The notes: generated by a model not told the origin, from the letters alone. Counted from the stretch's first letter, positions 51,293-62,181 are shown. The stretch: 64,000 bases of DNA from CAZIOH01 sp964540815 (GCA_964540815.1 CAZIOH010000006.1:54750-118749), one strand, 5' to 3'. Made by a program: numbers and translations.

Positions 51293-52614
51293 CACGGCCG
51301 GTGGGGCGCCCCTGGCTCCGGGTCCGGAATGGTGAGCAGGAACGAAGCTCCGCCGGTGGCTCCCGGAGCGGCCGGCTCGAGCGCGATGGAGCCGCCGTGG
51401 GCCTCGACGATGCGCCGGCACAGCGCCAGGCCGAGCCCGGTCCCCTTCGAGCGGGTGGTGAAGAGCGCCTCGAAGACCCGTGGACGGACGTCGTCCGGAA
51501 TGCCGGGGCCGTCATCGCTCACCCGCACGCGGGTGGCGTTCCCCACCCGCGTCGCCTCCACGGTAATGTGGCCCTCACCGGGCATGGCCTGAGCCGCGTT
51601 GATGAAGAGGTTCGACAGCACCCGGGCCACCTGGTCGCGATCGACCTCGAGCGTGAGGTCGGACGCCGGATCGTTGATGGTCCGGACCTCCACCCGCGGC
51701 GGCAGGTGGGCGACCTGGGTCGCGGTCGCCACCAGCTCGCGCACGCGGATCGGCTGCCGCTTGGGCGAGCGGTTGCGGGCGAGCTCGAGCAGCTCGGTGA
51801 TGGTCTCGGTCGAGCGCTGGACCTCGGCGGCGATCTTGTCGAGGTGGCGGCCCACCCGCGGGTCGGCGGGATCGCGCGCGACGTGTTGCCGGAGCAGGTA
51901 GACCGAGGACTCGATGACCCCGAGCGGGTTGCGCAGCTCGTGTCCGATCCCGGCGGCGAACTGCCCGATGGTGGCCAGCCGCTCCGCGGTGCGGTTCTTG
52001 ACCAGCATGTCGTCGCGGTACGTCTCGAGCATGATGGCGAGCTCGAGATCCATGATCTGGTGCATGGCGCGGGTGGTGGCCGTCAGGCGTGGCGGGTCGC
52101 TCTCGAGCTGGATCTGCGCCACCTCGGCCATCTGCACCCGAATCCGGTTCATGGCCGTCATCATGTAGGCCTGGGGGAGCTCGATGCGCACGTGCACCCG
52201 CCCGATGCGGGCATGCTTCTGGAAGTACTTCTCGTCGTGCGGGCCGAGCAGCATGTCGTGCAGCCACCCCACCAGGGTCTGCTTGAGGCGCGCGATCTGA
52301 TCCTCACCGCCGGTGATGGCCGCGCGGGCGCCCGGGTGGCGCTGGATGCTGGCGTAGAAGTCCTCGATGATGCGGGGGAACTCGGCCTCGGCCAGGGGGT
52401 GGAACCCGCGGAGCAGCGCGGTCGCCGCCCCGTCGAACCCGACGTAACCCTTGATGGCCTCGAAGAACGTCTGACCGGGCACGAGCGCCGTTTCTATCAC
52501 ACTGGCCTTGCTCCAGGGCCAGGTCGAGCCCGCGGCTGCGGAAGCCCCTCCGGCGGCGCCGGAGGTACCGTCGCCCCCAGTCCGGGCGAAGGGAATCCCG
52601 TCTCCAGCGGTCAT
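51292..52614 (-). CDS. Globin-coupled sensor histidine kinase
   Basis: A 440-residue soluble kinase. Residues about 35-190 match a protoglobin/globin-coupled sensor fold: KGYVGFDGAATALLRGFHPL, FYASIQRHPGARAAI, and the haem-proximal His141 in IGRVHVRIELPQAYM. Such domains bind O2 (or NO/CO) through haem b. A HisKA region follows, with His225 in AAGIGHELRNPLGV, and an HATPase domain with NLFINAAQAMPGEG, VSDDGPGIPDDV and GTGLGLALCRRI. ATG 52614 is used because upstream codons are Arg/Pro-rich and lack homology. It forms a translationally coupled pair with the REC-PAS kinase. Together with the NtrC-type regulator this is a probable gas-sensing phosphorelay. Confidence 0.85.
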   Translation of the reverse strand: MTAGDGIPFARTGGDGTSGAAGGASAAAGSTWPWSKASVIETALVPGQTFFEAIKGYVGFDGAATALLRGFHPLAEAEFPRIIEDFYASIQRHPGARAAITGGEDQIARLKQTLVGWLHDMLLGPHDEKYFQKHARIGRVHVRIELPQAYMMTAMNRIRVQMAEVAQIQLESDPPRLTATTRAMHQIMDLELAIMLETYRDDMLVKNRTAERLATIGQFAAGIGHELRNPLGVIESSVYLLRQHVARDPADPRVGRHLDKIAAEVQRSTETITELLELARNRSPKRQPIRVRELVATATQVAHLPPRVEVRTINDPASDLTLEVDRDQVARVLSNLFINAAQAMPGEGHITVEATRVGNATRVRVSDDGPGIPDDVRPRVFEALFTTRSKGTGLGLALCRRIVEAHGGSIALEPAAPGATGGASFLLTIPDPEPGAPHRP

Positions 52615-52892
52615 TTGGGTTCCCGCTTTGCATCGGTCATGCCACCACCGACGCACAGGCCCCGCGCCAGGGCGGCCCCGGCCGCCCGGCAGGGTCTGCG
52701 GCGAGCGTGGCGCCGATCGCACGATTTGCGCGGTGGGGCCCGAGCTGCTCGTGCCTGGGTGCGAGCCCACGCGTCTCCGACCTGGTCGGGTGTTTGCAGC
52801 CTGCAGGGTTGGTACGTGCTAGAGGTGCTCCGGGTGGGAATGAAGGGGGCAGGGCGCTCTGCCCTCGCTCGCGCGACAGGAGGACGGAAGAC
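52615..52892. other. Divergent leader region with hairpin before the small stress operon
   Basis: 278 bases with no gene. On the plus strand a weak promoter-like pair TTGCAG (52794-52799) and TGCTAG (52817-52822) is 17 bases apart, and a 6-bp perfect hairpin GGGCAG/CTGCCC (52847-52852, 52859-52864) lies in the leader before the ribosome-binding site AGGAGG of the next gene. On the minus strand it must hold the promoter of the kinase pair. Confidence 0.35.
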
Positions 52893-53303
52893 ATGTCGAC
52901 CGGAGAATCGATCGAGCTCGTGATGCTGGCGTTCGCGCTCGGGCTCGGGGTGCCGCTCGTCTTGCAGGCCTTCGTCACGCTGCGGGCGGTGCACAAGATC
53001 GTGACCTCGACGCAGGCGCGGCTCGACCGGGCCCTCGAGGGGCTCGAGGGGCTGGTGGCCCGGGCGCCCGGCGCGACCGCCGCCTCGCCACCCACGACGC
53101 AGGCGCTGTCCGTGCTCGGGGCCGCGCTGGTTCCGGCGGCGCTGACGGCATTCAAGGTGTGGAAAGAGGCCTCGGCGGGAGCCGGGGCCGCGGCGGTCGG
53201 CGCGACGAGCACGGCGCAGGGCCCGACGGATGTTCCGCCGGACGCGAGCCCGTCGTCGTCGATGGCGACATCGGAAAGGGAGAACGGTCATGCGCGAACG
53301 TGA
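52893..53303 (+). CDS. Small membrane protein of unknown function
   Basis: A 136-residue protein that I do not recognise. One membrane helix (IELVMLAFALGLGVPLVLQAFVTL without charged interruptions, about 7-30) is followed by a helical, coiled-coil-like segment (TSTQARLDRALEGLEGLVARA), a second mildly hydrophobic region (ALSVLGAALVPAALTAFKVW) and a disordered Ser/Pro-rich tail. AGGAGG lies 9-10 bases before ATG 52893. It overlaps the next gene by 14 bases and forms an operon with a YtxH-like protein and a baeRF-type protein. A role in the envelope stress response is conjecture from the neighbours. Confidence 0.6.
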   Translation: MSTGESIELVMLAFALGLGVPLVLQAFVTLRAVHKIVTSTQARLDRALEGLEGLVARAPGATAASPPTTQALSVLGAALVPAALTAFKVWKEASAGAGAAAVGATSTAQGPTDVPPDASPSSSMATSERENGHART

Positions 53304-53556
53304 AGTCATTCAGGTCCAGGGGTTCACCGGAGGTCAGGTGCTGCTCGCTCTGCTCGGTGGAGTGGCGGCGGGAGCGGCCATCATGTACTTGAACGCCCCA
53401 CGCTCAGGGGCGCAGAGTCGCTCCAGGTTGCAGAACGCCGTCGACACGGCTCGGGGCCGGGTGACGACCGCCCCGCACGCGCTGCGCGAGGCCGCGCAGG
53501 CGGCCCAGAAGGTCTTTGCCGAGAAGCTGGCCGAAGAGCTCGAGAAGAGCGCCTGA
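53290..53556 (+). CDS. Small YtxH-like membrane protein
   Basis: An 88-residue protein with a Gly/Ala-rich membrane helix (GGQVLLALLGGVAAGAAIMYL, about 14-34) followed by a long amphipathic helix (ALREAAQAAQKVFAEKLAEEL). This is the usual layout of YtxH-domain proteins, which are frequent in stress-linked operons and have poorly known functions. The start overlaps the previous gene and the stop is 16 bases before the next, so the three genes are probably one transcript. The motif GAAIMYLNAPRSG just after the helix resembles the family's G-x-x-L-x-AP-x-SG signature. Confidence 0.7.
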   Translation: MREREVIQVQGFTGGQVLLALLGGVAAGAAIMYLNAPRSGAQSRSRLQNAVDTARGRVTTAPHALREAAQAAQKVFAEKLAEELEKSA

Positions 53557-53572
53557 GGGAAGGAGCCCCGAC

Positions 53573-53959
53573 ATGAACCAGATGGCTGTTTGGATTGATC
53601 ACCACGAAGCCCGGATCTTTCACATCGACGCCGAGAAGGCGGACGAGCGGATCGTCGACTCGGTCACCCACCACGTGCACCGCCACGAGAAGGCCGCCGA
53701 GGTGAAGACCCGGAACCACCCCGACGACGAGGTGCGGTTCTTCCGTGAGGTTGCTCACCTGCTCGAAGGGGCCGCGCAGGTGCTGGTGCTCGGGCCCTCG
53801 GTGACCAAGCTGCACTTCGTGAAGTTCGCCCACGAGCACAACCGTGCCCTGTCGGATCACATCGTGGGGGTCGAGACCGCCGATCACCCGACCGACAAGC
53901 AGATCGTCGCCCACGTGCGCGCGTACTTCCACGTCGTCACCCCCCGCATCGGGGTGTGA
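53573..53959 (+). CDS. baeRF-type (eRF1-like fold) 'translational machinery' protein
   Basis: A 128-residue protein with the N-terminal signature MAVWIDHHEARIFHID and the central VLVLGPSVTKLHFVKF, typical of the short host-attachment/archaeo-eukaryotic release-factor-like proteins annotated as translational machinery proteins in many proteobacteria. The His-rich stretch HHVHRHEK (about 33-40) is unusual and could bind metal, which is only a guess. The fold suggests ribosome or RNA contact, possibly under stress. ATG 53573 has AAGGAG 7 bases upstream. It is the last gene of the small operon and is convergent with the universal stress protein gene. Confidence 0.75.
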   Translation: MNQMAVWIDHHEARIFHIDAEKADERIVDSVTHHVHRHEKAAEVKTRNHPDDEVRFFREVAHLLEGAAQVLVLGPSVTKLHFVKFAHEHNRALSDHIVGVETADHPTDKQIVAHVRAYFHVVTPRIGV

Positions 53960-54055
53960 GCGCGCGGGAGCGGGGAGGCGCCGCGGAATCCGCGCCTCGC
54001 CCGCCCCCGCCCGTCCCCGCCCGTCCCAACCCGCTCCGCCCGCCGCTCCTCCAGC

Positions 54056-55495
54056 TCAGCTGGTGGGGGAGCGGACCACCAGGACGGGGCGGGAGGCTTC
54101 GTGGAGGACGCGGGCGGCGACCGAGCCCAGCACCAGGTTGCTGACGCCGCCGCGGCCGCGCGAGCCGACGGAGATGGCGTCGACGTCGAGACGCTCGGCG
54201 GTCTGGCAGATCACCTCCGCCGCCATCCCGCCGTCCACGACCATCACGTCGGTGGAGATGCCGAGGCCCGAGGCCTCCGCCGGGATGAGCGCGGTCAGCC
54301 GCTCGCGCAGCTCCTTGGTCTCGTCCGGCCTCAGGGAGCCGCTCGACTCGGGCGGGTACGCGTAGGCGGGCGTCGGCAGCATCCGCTCGTGGACATACAA
54401 GATGTGGACGATCCCGCCGCCCGCTCCTCCCTCCCCGCGGGCCAGCGCGAAGGCGTGCGCGATCGACCGGTTCCCGCCCTCCGAGAGATCGGTCGCCGCC
54501 AGGATGCTCCGGAGCCGTGGAATCCGACGCGCGGCCGCCGGGCGAGGCTGTGGCGAGACGCAGACGATGGGTAAGCCGCCCGCGTGGAGGGCCGGAGGAA
54601 CCGTGCTGCCCTTGAGGAGCCGCGAGAAGCCGTGGCGGTGGTGCGTGCCGAGGACCAGGAGATCGGCCTTGGCCGCCATGGCCTCGTCGACCAGGCGCTG
54701 TCCCGGAGGCCCCCAGCTCGGGAGGATGCGCAGGTTGACTTCGCCCCGCCCGGGCAGGGGCCCGATGGTGGCCGCCAGCGACTTCTCGAGCAGCCCCACC
54801 ACCTCGCGGTCCGCCTCGAAGAGGTTGCGTGGCCCGGTCAGGCCGAAGCGCGCGTATTCGGAGACCGGCCAGTACAGGTGCACGAAGGTGACGTCGCAGT
54901 CCGCCCGCTGGCGCAGCTCGCGCACCCAGTCGACGGCGGCGGCGCTGGTGTTGGACTGGTCGAGACCGACGGTGATGCGCCAGGGCCGCCCATCGGAGCC
55001 CGGGGCGCGCCACGGGGGCACCCCGGCCCCCTGGGGGACCACCACCACGGGTTGCTGGATGCGAAGGAGGGCGGCCTCGGCGACGCTGCCCATGAGCAGG
55101 CGCGGCAGGGGACGGCGCCCGTGACTGCCGAGCACGACCAGGCTGGGCGCGAGCTCCGCGGCCACGTCGCCGATCACCGACGCGGCCGGCGAGCCGATCG
55201 CCAGGCGTTCATCGACGCCGAGGCCGCGCGCGCGCAACCCGTTTGCGGCCCTGGCGAGCTGGGCCTCGGCGCGTTGCCGCAGCTCGAGCTCGAGGCCGGG
55301 ATCGAGCCCCAGCTCGGGCACCGTGATGCTCGGTGGCTCGAAGACATGAACCAGGCAGGCGCGGGCGCCACGCAGCGCGGCGAGCGCCGCGCCGATCTCC
55401 ATCGCCCGCTCTCCAGACGCAGAGAAATCGGTCGCGATGAGGACGATCTCGCGACGGCCGAGCGTCGGATCGTGTTTGTCCAGGTCGGTGGTCAT
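54056..55495 (-). CDS. Universal stress protein with three UspA domains
   Basis: A 479-residue protein with three tandem UspA domains (about 12-155, 165-310, 330-478). The ATP-binding motif G-2x-G-9x-G(S/T) is intact in domain 1 (GSHGRRPLPRLLMGS) and domain 3 (GSRGRGGVSNLVLGS). In domain 2 it reads GTHHRHGFSRLLKGS, where the second Gly is His, so domain 2 may not bind ATP. Tandem two-domain forms are common; three-domain forms are much rarer. The ATG at 55495 is preferred to an upstream ATG (55531) for alignment with the fold. It is divergent from a CheY-like regulator and convergent with the small stress operon, which supports a stress role. Confidence 0.85.
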   Translation of the reverse strand: MTTDLDKHDPTLGRREIVLIATDFSASGERAMEIGAALAALRGARACLVHVFEPPSITVPELGLDPGLELELRQRAEAQLARAANGLRARGLGVDERLAIGSPAASVIGDVAAELAPSLVVLGSHGRRPLPRLLMGSVAEAALLRIQQPVVVVPQGAGVPPWRAPGSDGRPWRITVGLDQSNTSAAAVDWVRELRQRADCDVTFVHLYWPVSEYARFGLTGPRNLFEADREVVGLLEKSLAATIGPLPGRGEVNLRILPSWGPPGQRLVDEAMAAKADLLVLGTHHRHGFSRLLKGSTVPPALHAGGLPIVCVSPQPRPAAARRIPRLRSILAATDLSEGGNRSIAHAFALARGEGGAGGGIVHILYVHERMLPTPAYAYPPESSGSLRPDETKELRERLTALIPAEASGLGISTDVMVVDGGMAAEVICQTAERLDVDAISVGSRGRGGVSNLVLGSVAARVLHEASRPVLVVRSPTS

Positions 55496-55620
55496 GGTGA
55501 TGCCTCGCTTGTGGGTTGCTAGACACGACACAGCAGTGCAGTCGTCGTGCCACCCGCGCTGCTTTCCGTGGTACCTTTCAGGCGAGCTGGCCCGCGACGG
55601 GTCGGGAGAGGGGAGACCGG

Positions 55621-55977
55621 GTGCGCGTTCTCATCGTCGACGACAACCTGGGCCTGGCCGAGAACATCGCCGAGATTCTCGACGGTGAAGGCTATGCTAC
55701 GGAGATCGCCGGGAGCGCCGAGGAGGCCCTGCGCCTGGCGCAGTCGAGGATCTTCGCGGTGCTGGTCACGGACTTTCGCCTCCCCGGGATAACCGGGGTC
55801 GATCTGATCGAGTCGCTGCGGCGAGAGGGCCAGCATCCGAAGGCGGTGGTCATCAGCGCGTTCTCGGACGAGCTCACCGTGGGAGCCGCCGAGGCGGTGG
55901 GTGCCTCGTTCCTCAGCAAGCCGGTGGACGTGGGCCTGCTGAACCGGGTCCTGCGCACGGCCCGGCCCTGCGCCTGA
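55621..55977 (+). CDS. Single-domain response regulator (CheY-like)
   Basis: A 118-residue receiver with the acidic pair IVDDN, phospho-acceptor Asp in LVTDFRLPGITG and Lys in FLSKPVDV, and no output domain. The start is GTG 55621 with a GGGGAG ribosome-binding site. The segment NLGLAENIAEILDGEGYATE closely matches the receiver of the REC-PAS kinase at 49862, so the two may share a phosphodonor or a recent duplication. It lies in front of a cytochrome and a PAS kinase, and probably acts as a phosphate shuttle or sink. Confidence 0.9.
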   Translation: MRVLIVDDNLGLAENIAEILDGEGYATEIAGSAEEALRLAQSRIFAVLVTDFRLPGITGVDLIESLRREGQHPKAVVISAFSDELTVGAAEAVGASFLSKPVDVGLLNRVLRTARPCA

Positions 55978-56113
55978 CGGGCGCCTCGCCGAGAGCGCCT
56001 GGCCGGGACGATAGCCGGCGAAGGGTTTGCGCCCCCGTCGTGAAGGAGGTGCACGGTTTGCGCGGGCGGCCTCCACTCAACAGCCGGGTGGGCGGTCTGT
56101 TACGCTCGCGGGG

Positions 56114-56776
56114 ATGACGAACGACACCCGAGACGACACCCGAGGCGACACCCGCGACACCGACGACACGGAGCTCGCGCCCGCGAAGAGCGCCGCGCTT
56201 CCCCAGGCCCGGTTGATTCGATGGGCGGTCGCCCTGCCTGGGCTCGCGCTGCTGGTGGCGGTGGCCGTGCGATCGGCGGGACATGCCGCCGCGGCCGAGC
56301 CTGCCTCGCGCCACCTCCCGCCGCCCGAGCACGTCAGCTCGGAGACCCTGCGCGACCTCAAGGGCCGCATGGGACGCCATGGAAATGGCATGTCGAACCT
56401 GGTCGGGGCGGTGGTACTCCTCGATCGCCCGGCCATCGCGCGGCTGGCGCGCAACATCGCCGACGAGGAGATCGTCGCCGCCACCACCATGGCCGCCGAA
56501 TCTGGTCAGCGGGCCCCGAGCGGGGCCGGCAAGGCAGTTGGCAAGCCCGCCGAGAAGACGCGGCCGGCGCTGGCGCTGCCGCGCGGGTTCTTCGCCGAGC
56601 AGGACGCCTTGCGCGTGGCGGCGCAGCGGCTGGCGCTGGCGGCGGCGGGCACCGACGACAAGGCGCTGGCCGATGCCTTCGCGACCGTGACCCGGACCTG
56701 CGTCGCCTGCCACAGCTCGTACCTCCACGGCGACATCGAGCCGCTCCCCGCCTCCGGAGGCCCCCCCAAACCCTGA
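56114..56776 (+). CDS. Cytochrome c' -like membrane-anchored protein
   Basis: A 220-residue protein. A hydrophilic N-terminal stretch with repeated DTRDDTRGDTRDTDD is followed by a membrane/signal helix (WAVALPGLALLVAVAVRSAG, about 37-58) and a helical domain with one CxxCH haem site, CVACH, near the C-terminus. The core matches the 45666-46232 protein (for example LPRGFFAEQDALRVAAQRLA in place of LPEKFFAFQDQLRAAAKALA). The Thr/Asp-rich repeat before the helix is encoded by a GACACCCGA-like repeat at 56124-56165. The cytochrome precedes a PAS-PAS kinase; a sensory link is possible. Confidence 0.75.
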   Translation: MTNDTRDDTRGDTRDTDDTELAPAKSAALPQARLIRWAVALPGLALLVAVAVRSAGHAAAAEPASRHLPPPEHVSSETLRDLKGRMGRHGNGMSNLVGAVVLLDRPAIARLARNIADEEIVAATTMAAESGQRAPSGAGKAVGKPAEKTRPALALPRGFFAEQDALRVAAQRLALAAAGTDDKALADAFATVTRTCVACHSSYLHGDIEPLPASGGPPKP

Positions 56777-56868
56777 AGCACTGGCGCGCGCGCGCATTCC
56801 ATGTTTATGCTCGGGCGGTCCAAATTGCTGGCCTGGTCGGGGGGCGGTGCCGGTGGGAAGGGATACGC

Positions 56869-58849
<1,981 letters not shown>

Positions 58850-58860
<11 letters not shown>

Positions 58861-59233
58861 GCCCATCCTGGTGGTGGACGACAATCCCCACAACCTCAAG
58901 CTGGCGCGGGTGCTGCTGTCGGGCGAGGGCTACGACGTGCGCACGGCGGCCGACGCCGAGGAGGCCCTCGCGGTCCTCGGGTCCTTCGCGCCCCGCCTCG
59001 TGCTGATGGATCTGCAGCTCCCGGGCATGGATGGCCTCGAGCTCACGCGCCGTCTCAAGAGGGATCCCGCGCGCAGGGACATCGTGGTCATCGCCCTCAC
59101 CGCCTACGCCATGAAGGGGGACGAGGCCAAGGCCCTGGCGGCCGGGTGCGACGGCTACATCGCCAAGCCCATCGACACCGAGGCCCTGACCGATCTGGTG
59201 GCGCGCCATCTCGACGGGGAGGCGGCCTCGTGA
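58850..59233 (+). CDS. Single-domain response regulator (CheY/DivK-like)
   Basis: A 127-residue receiver with VVDDNPHNLKLARVLL, phospho-acceptor Asp in LMDLQLPGMDG, Thr in IALTAYAM and Lys in GYIAKPIDTE. The pattern DNPHNLKL with AYAMKGDE is the DivK type. It starts 11 bases inside the upstream kinase gene and its stop overlaps the next kinase gene (GTGA), so it is translationally coupled to both. It may carry phosphate between the two kinases. No output domain. Confidence 0.92.
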
Positions 59234-62112
59234 ACCCTGTACCTTCCGCCCCGACCATCCTGGTGGTCGAGGACAACCCGGTCACCCGCAAGATGCTTCG
59301 CACCGCGCTCGAGTGCGAGGGGTATCAGGTCCTCGAGGCCGGGGACGGTCGTTCCGCGCTGGCCATCGCCGAGGCGCGTCTGCCGGATCTGGTCATGCAA
59401 GATCTCGTGCTCCCGGACTTCGACGGGTTCGACCTGGCGGCCTGCCTGCGGGCTCTGCCGGACGGAGGCGCCACGATGCCGATCATCGCGCTCTCCGGGT
59501 TCACGGGACACATCGAAGAGGCCAAGGTGGCCCGCGCCGGGTTCAGCGCGATGCTGGTCAAGCCGATCGAGCCGAGCCGCATCATCGAGACGGTCATTCC
59601 ATTCTTTCCGAGAAAGGGCGAGCTCGTGCCCATCGGCAACGAGCGGAGCGTCCTGGTGGTGGACGACGACGCCGTCCAGCTCAAGCTGATGCGCATCCAC
59701 CTGCGCGAGCTCGGCTTCAAGGTGACGGTAGCGGCGAGCGCGACCGAGGCTTTGCGGCTGGCCCACCGGAATCCACCCGAGGTGATCGTCAGCGACATCC
59801 TCATGCCCGATGTCGACGGCTTCCAGCTCTGCTTCGAGGTGCGACGGTCGCCCAGGCTCGGGCGGGTGCCGGTCCTGCTGCTCTCGGCCTACTACCAGAC
59901 CGAGGCCGACCGGGAGCTGGCGCGTCGGGTCGGTGCCAGCGCCTTCATCCTGCGCACGCCCACCCTCGACGAGATCGGGCCTGCCATCCTGCGGGCGCTC
60001 GAGGGGGACACGGTGCCACTCGGCGAGGAGCCGAGCGACGCCGTGAAGCTCGCCCATGCCAAGGCGGTCGTGCGCCAGCTCGAGCGGCAGGTGGCCGTGA
60101 CCGCGGGGTTGGCGCGGCGAAGCATGCTGCAGGCGGCCCAGCTCTCGTTGCTCGGGGGGATCGCGGGTGCGCTGGCGCGAAACGGGGGATTCGACGTGGC
60201 CTTGCGCGACGTCCTGGCGGCGACCCTGGACGCGGCGGCCATCTCCAAAGGGGCGTTGCTGCTGGCCGTGGGGGCCGATGGGGAGCTTCATCTCGGCAGC
60301 GGCGACACCCCCGCTTCACACCTGGTCGTCCGTCATGCGATCGGCTTCTCGGAAGGCGAGGCGGCGGCCCTGCGGGGATTCTTCGGGGAGATGGCCTGGA
60401 TCGAGCAGGCCGTCGCGCAGCGGAGCCCGGTGTCGATTCCGTCTCCGGAGGTGCCGAGCGCCATCGCGGAGCGGGTCCTCGACGGGGCCGGCATCACCTT
60501 CGCCGAGCTGGTCCCGCTCGTGTCGGGGAGCCGCGGGGTGGGGGCCATCGTCCTCGGTGCCCGGCGGACCGACGTCACCAGCGAGGACTCGGTGACCTTC
60601 GCGCGCGCCATCGGCAACCACATCGTCCAGTCGCTGGAGCTCGAGCAGTCGTTCCGCCGGTTGAGCGAATCCGAGCAACGCTACCGCGCGCTCATGGAGC
60701 AAGCCAACGATGGGATCTTCATCCTCAGCCCCGATGGGATCATCCGCGAGGTCAACCGTCGGTCCGAGGAGCTCCTCGGCCTTACCAAGGAGGCCATCGT
60801 CGGCCGTTCGATCGACGACTTCATCCCGGCGGTGCGTGACCGTTCGGCTCCGGTCAAGGTGACCAAGCCGGACGGCTCGGTCGCCCTGATCGAGTTCTCC
60901 GATACGGTGGTGGAGGTCGGGGCGGGGCGGCTGGTCTTCTCGATCGCCCGGGACGTGAGCGACCAGGTGCGCGCCAACGCCCAGCTGATGGTCTCCGATC
61001 GCATGGCCTCGATCGGGATCCTGGCGGCGGGCGTGGCCCACGAGATCAACAATCCGCTGGCCGTGGTGATCGGGAACCTGGACATCGCCACCTCGATGGT
61101 CGAACACATGGCCAAGCGGCTGCGCCCGTCGCCCGAGCTCGGGGAGCTCGGGGACATCTTCCGGGACGGGCAGGAGGCGGCGGGGCGGGTGCGGGCCATC
61201 GTCCAGGATCTGAGGTTGTTCTCGCGGGCCGAGGAGGACCGGCGCGCCGCCGTCGACATCCATCGGGTGCTGGACTCATCCTTGCGGATGGCCCACGCGG
61301 AGATCCGCCACCGCGCCCGCCTGGTGACCGACTATGGCCGGCTGCCGCGGGTGCTGGCCAACGAGTCCCGGCTCGGTCAGGTGTTCCTGAACCTGATCGT
61401 CAACGCCGCCCAGGCCATCCCCGAGGGACACGCCGATCTCAACGAGATCCGAATCCGGACCTATCCGAGCGACGGCGATCGGGCGGTGGTGGTGGAGATC
61501 TCGGACACCGGCTCGGGGATCGAGCCGGAGGTCATGTCCCGGCTCTTCACGCCCTTCTTCACGACCAAGCCCCAGGGGATCGGCACCGGTCTCGGGCTGA
61601 CGATCTGCCAGCGCATCGTCACGGCGCTCGGCGGAGAGATATCGGTGACGAGCGAGCGAGGGAAAGGAACGCTGTTCGAGGTGAGGATACCATCCGGCCA
61701 GATCCCAGAAGAAGAGCCGCGCGTCGCGCCGAGCGTCCAGATGTCGAGACGGGGACGCATCCTGGTGGTGGACGACGAAGAGCCCGTGGCGGCGGTGATC
61801 CGGCGAGCCTTGAGCCGCGACCACGAGGTTCAGGTGTTGACCAGCGCCACCGAGGCGTTTCGACGGGTCGATGGCGGCGAGCGCTACGATCTCATCCTGT
61901 GCGACCTCATGATGCCGGTGATGACCGGCATGGAGCTGCACGCCGAGCTCAGCCGCGCCGCGCCCGATCAGGCGGAGCGCATCATCTTCCTCACCGGGGG
62001 GGCCTTCACCCCGGGCGCGCGGCTCTTCCTCGATCAGGTCCCGAACCCACGTCTCGACAAGCCCTTCCAGATCCAGGCCCTGCGGAGCCTGGTGAGCGAG
62101 CGCCTGCACTGA
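59230..62112 (+). CDS. Hybrid histidine kinase REC-REC-GAF-PAS-HisKA-HATPase-REC
   Basis: A 960-residue soluble kinase. Receiver 1 (about 10-125, LVMQDLVLPDFDG, LVKPIE) and receiver 2 (about 140-255, VIVSDILMPDVDG) start the protein. In receiver 2 the conserved Lys-Pro is replaced by Arg-Thr-Pro (ILRTP), so it may be degenerate. A helical linker, a GAF-like domain (about 310-470), a PAS domain (QRYRALMEQANDGIFILS, about 480-585), HisKA with His604 in GVAHEINNPLAVV, HATPase (NLIVNAAQAIPEGH, ISDTGSGIEPEV, GTGLGLTICQRI) and a third receiver (LILCDLMMPVMTG, LDKPFQ) follow. GTG 59230 overlaps the previous stop. It is a node where several phosphorelay inputs could meet. Confidence 0.9.
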   Translation: MNPVPSAPTILVVEDNPVTRKMLRTALECEGYQVLEAGDGRSALAIAEARLPDLVMQDLVLPDFDGFDLAACLRALPDGGATMPIIALSGFTGHIEEAKVARAGFSAMLVKPIEPSRIIETVIPFFPRKGELVPIGNERSVLVVDDDAVQLKLMRIHLRELGFKVTVAASATEALRLAHRNPPEVIVSDILMPDVDGFQLCFEVRRSPRLGRVPVLLLSAYYQTEADRELARRVGASAFILRTPTLDEIGPAILRALEGDTVPLGEEPSDAVKLAHAKAVVRQLERQVAVTAGLARRSMLQAAQLSLLGGIAGALARNGGFDVALRDVLAATLDAAAISKGALLLAVGADGELHLGSGDTPASHLVVRHAIGFSEGEAAALRGFFGEMAWIEQAVAQRSPVSIPSPEVPSAIAERVLDGAGITFAELVPLVSGSRGVGAIVLGARRTDVTSEDSVTFARAIGNHIVQSLELEQSFRRLSESEQRYRALMEQANDGIFILSPDGIIREVNRRSEELLGLTKEAIVGRSIDDFIPAVRDRSAPVKVTKPDGSVALIEFSDTVVEVGAGRLVFSIARDVSDQVRANAQLMVSDRMASIGILAAGVAHEINNPLAVVIGNLDIATSMVEHMAKRLRPSPELGELGDIFRDGQEAAGRVRAIVQDLRLFSRAEEDRRAAVDIHRVLDSSLRMAHAEIRHRARLVTDYGRLPRVLANESRLGQVFLNLIVNAAQAIPEGHADLNEIRIRTYPSDGDRAVVVEISDTGSGIEPEVMSRLFTPFFTTKPQGIGTGLGLTICQRIVTALGGEISVTSERGKGTLFEVRIPSGQIPEEEPRVAPSVQMSRRGRILVVDDEEPVAAVIRRALSRDHEVQVLTSATEAFRRVDGGERYDLILCDLMMPVMTGMELHAELSRAAPDQAERIIFLTGGAFTPGARLFLDQVPNPRLDKPFQIQALRSLVSERLH

Positions 62113-62181
62113 GGACGCCGGCCGAAGGTCGCAGCGCGCGTTCTCTCGCACGATCCCGGGCGTCCGTGAGAAGCTCGGGCG

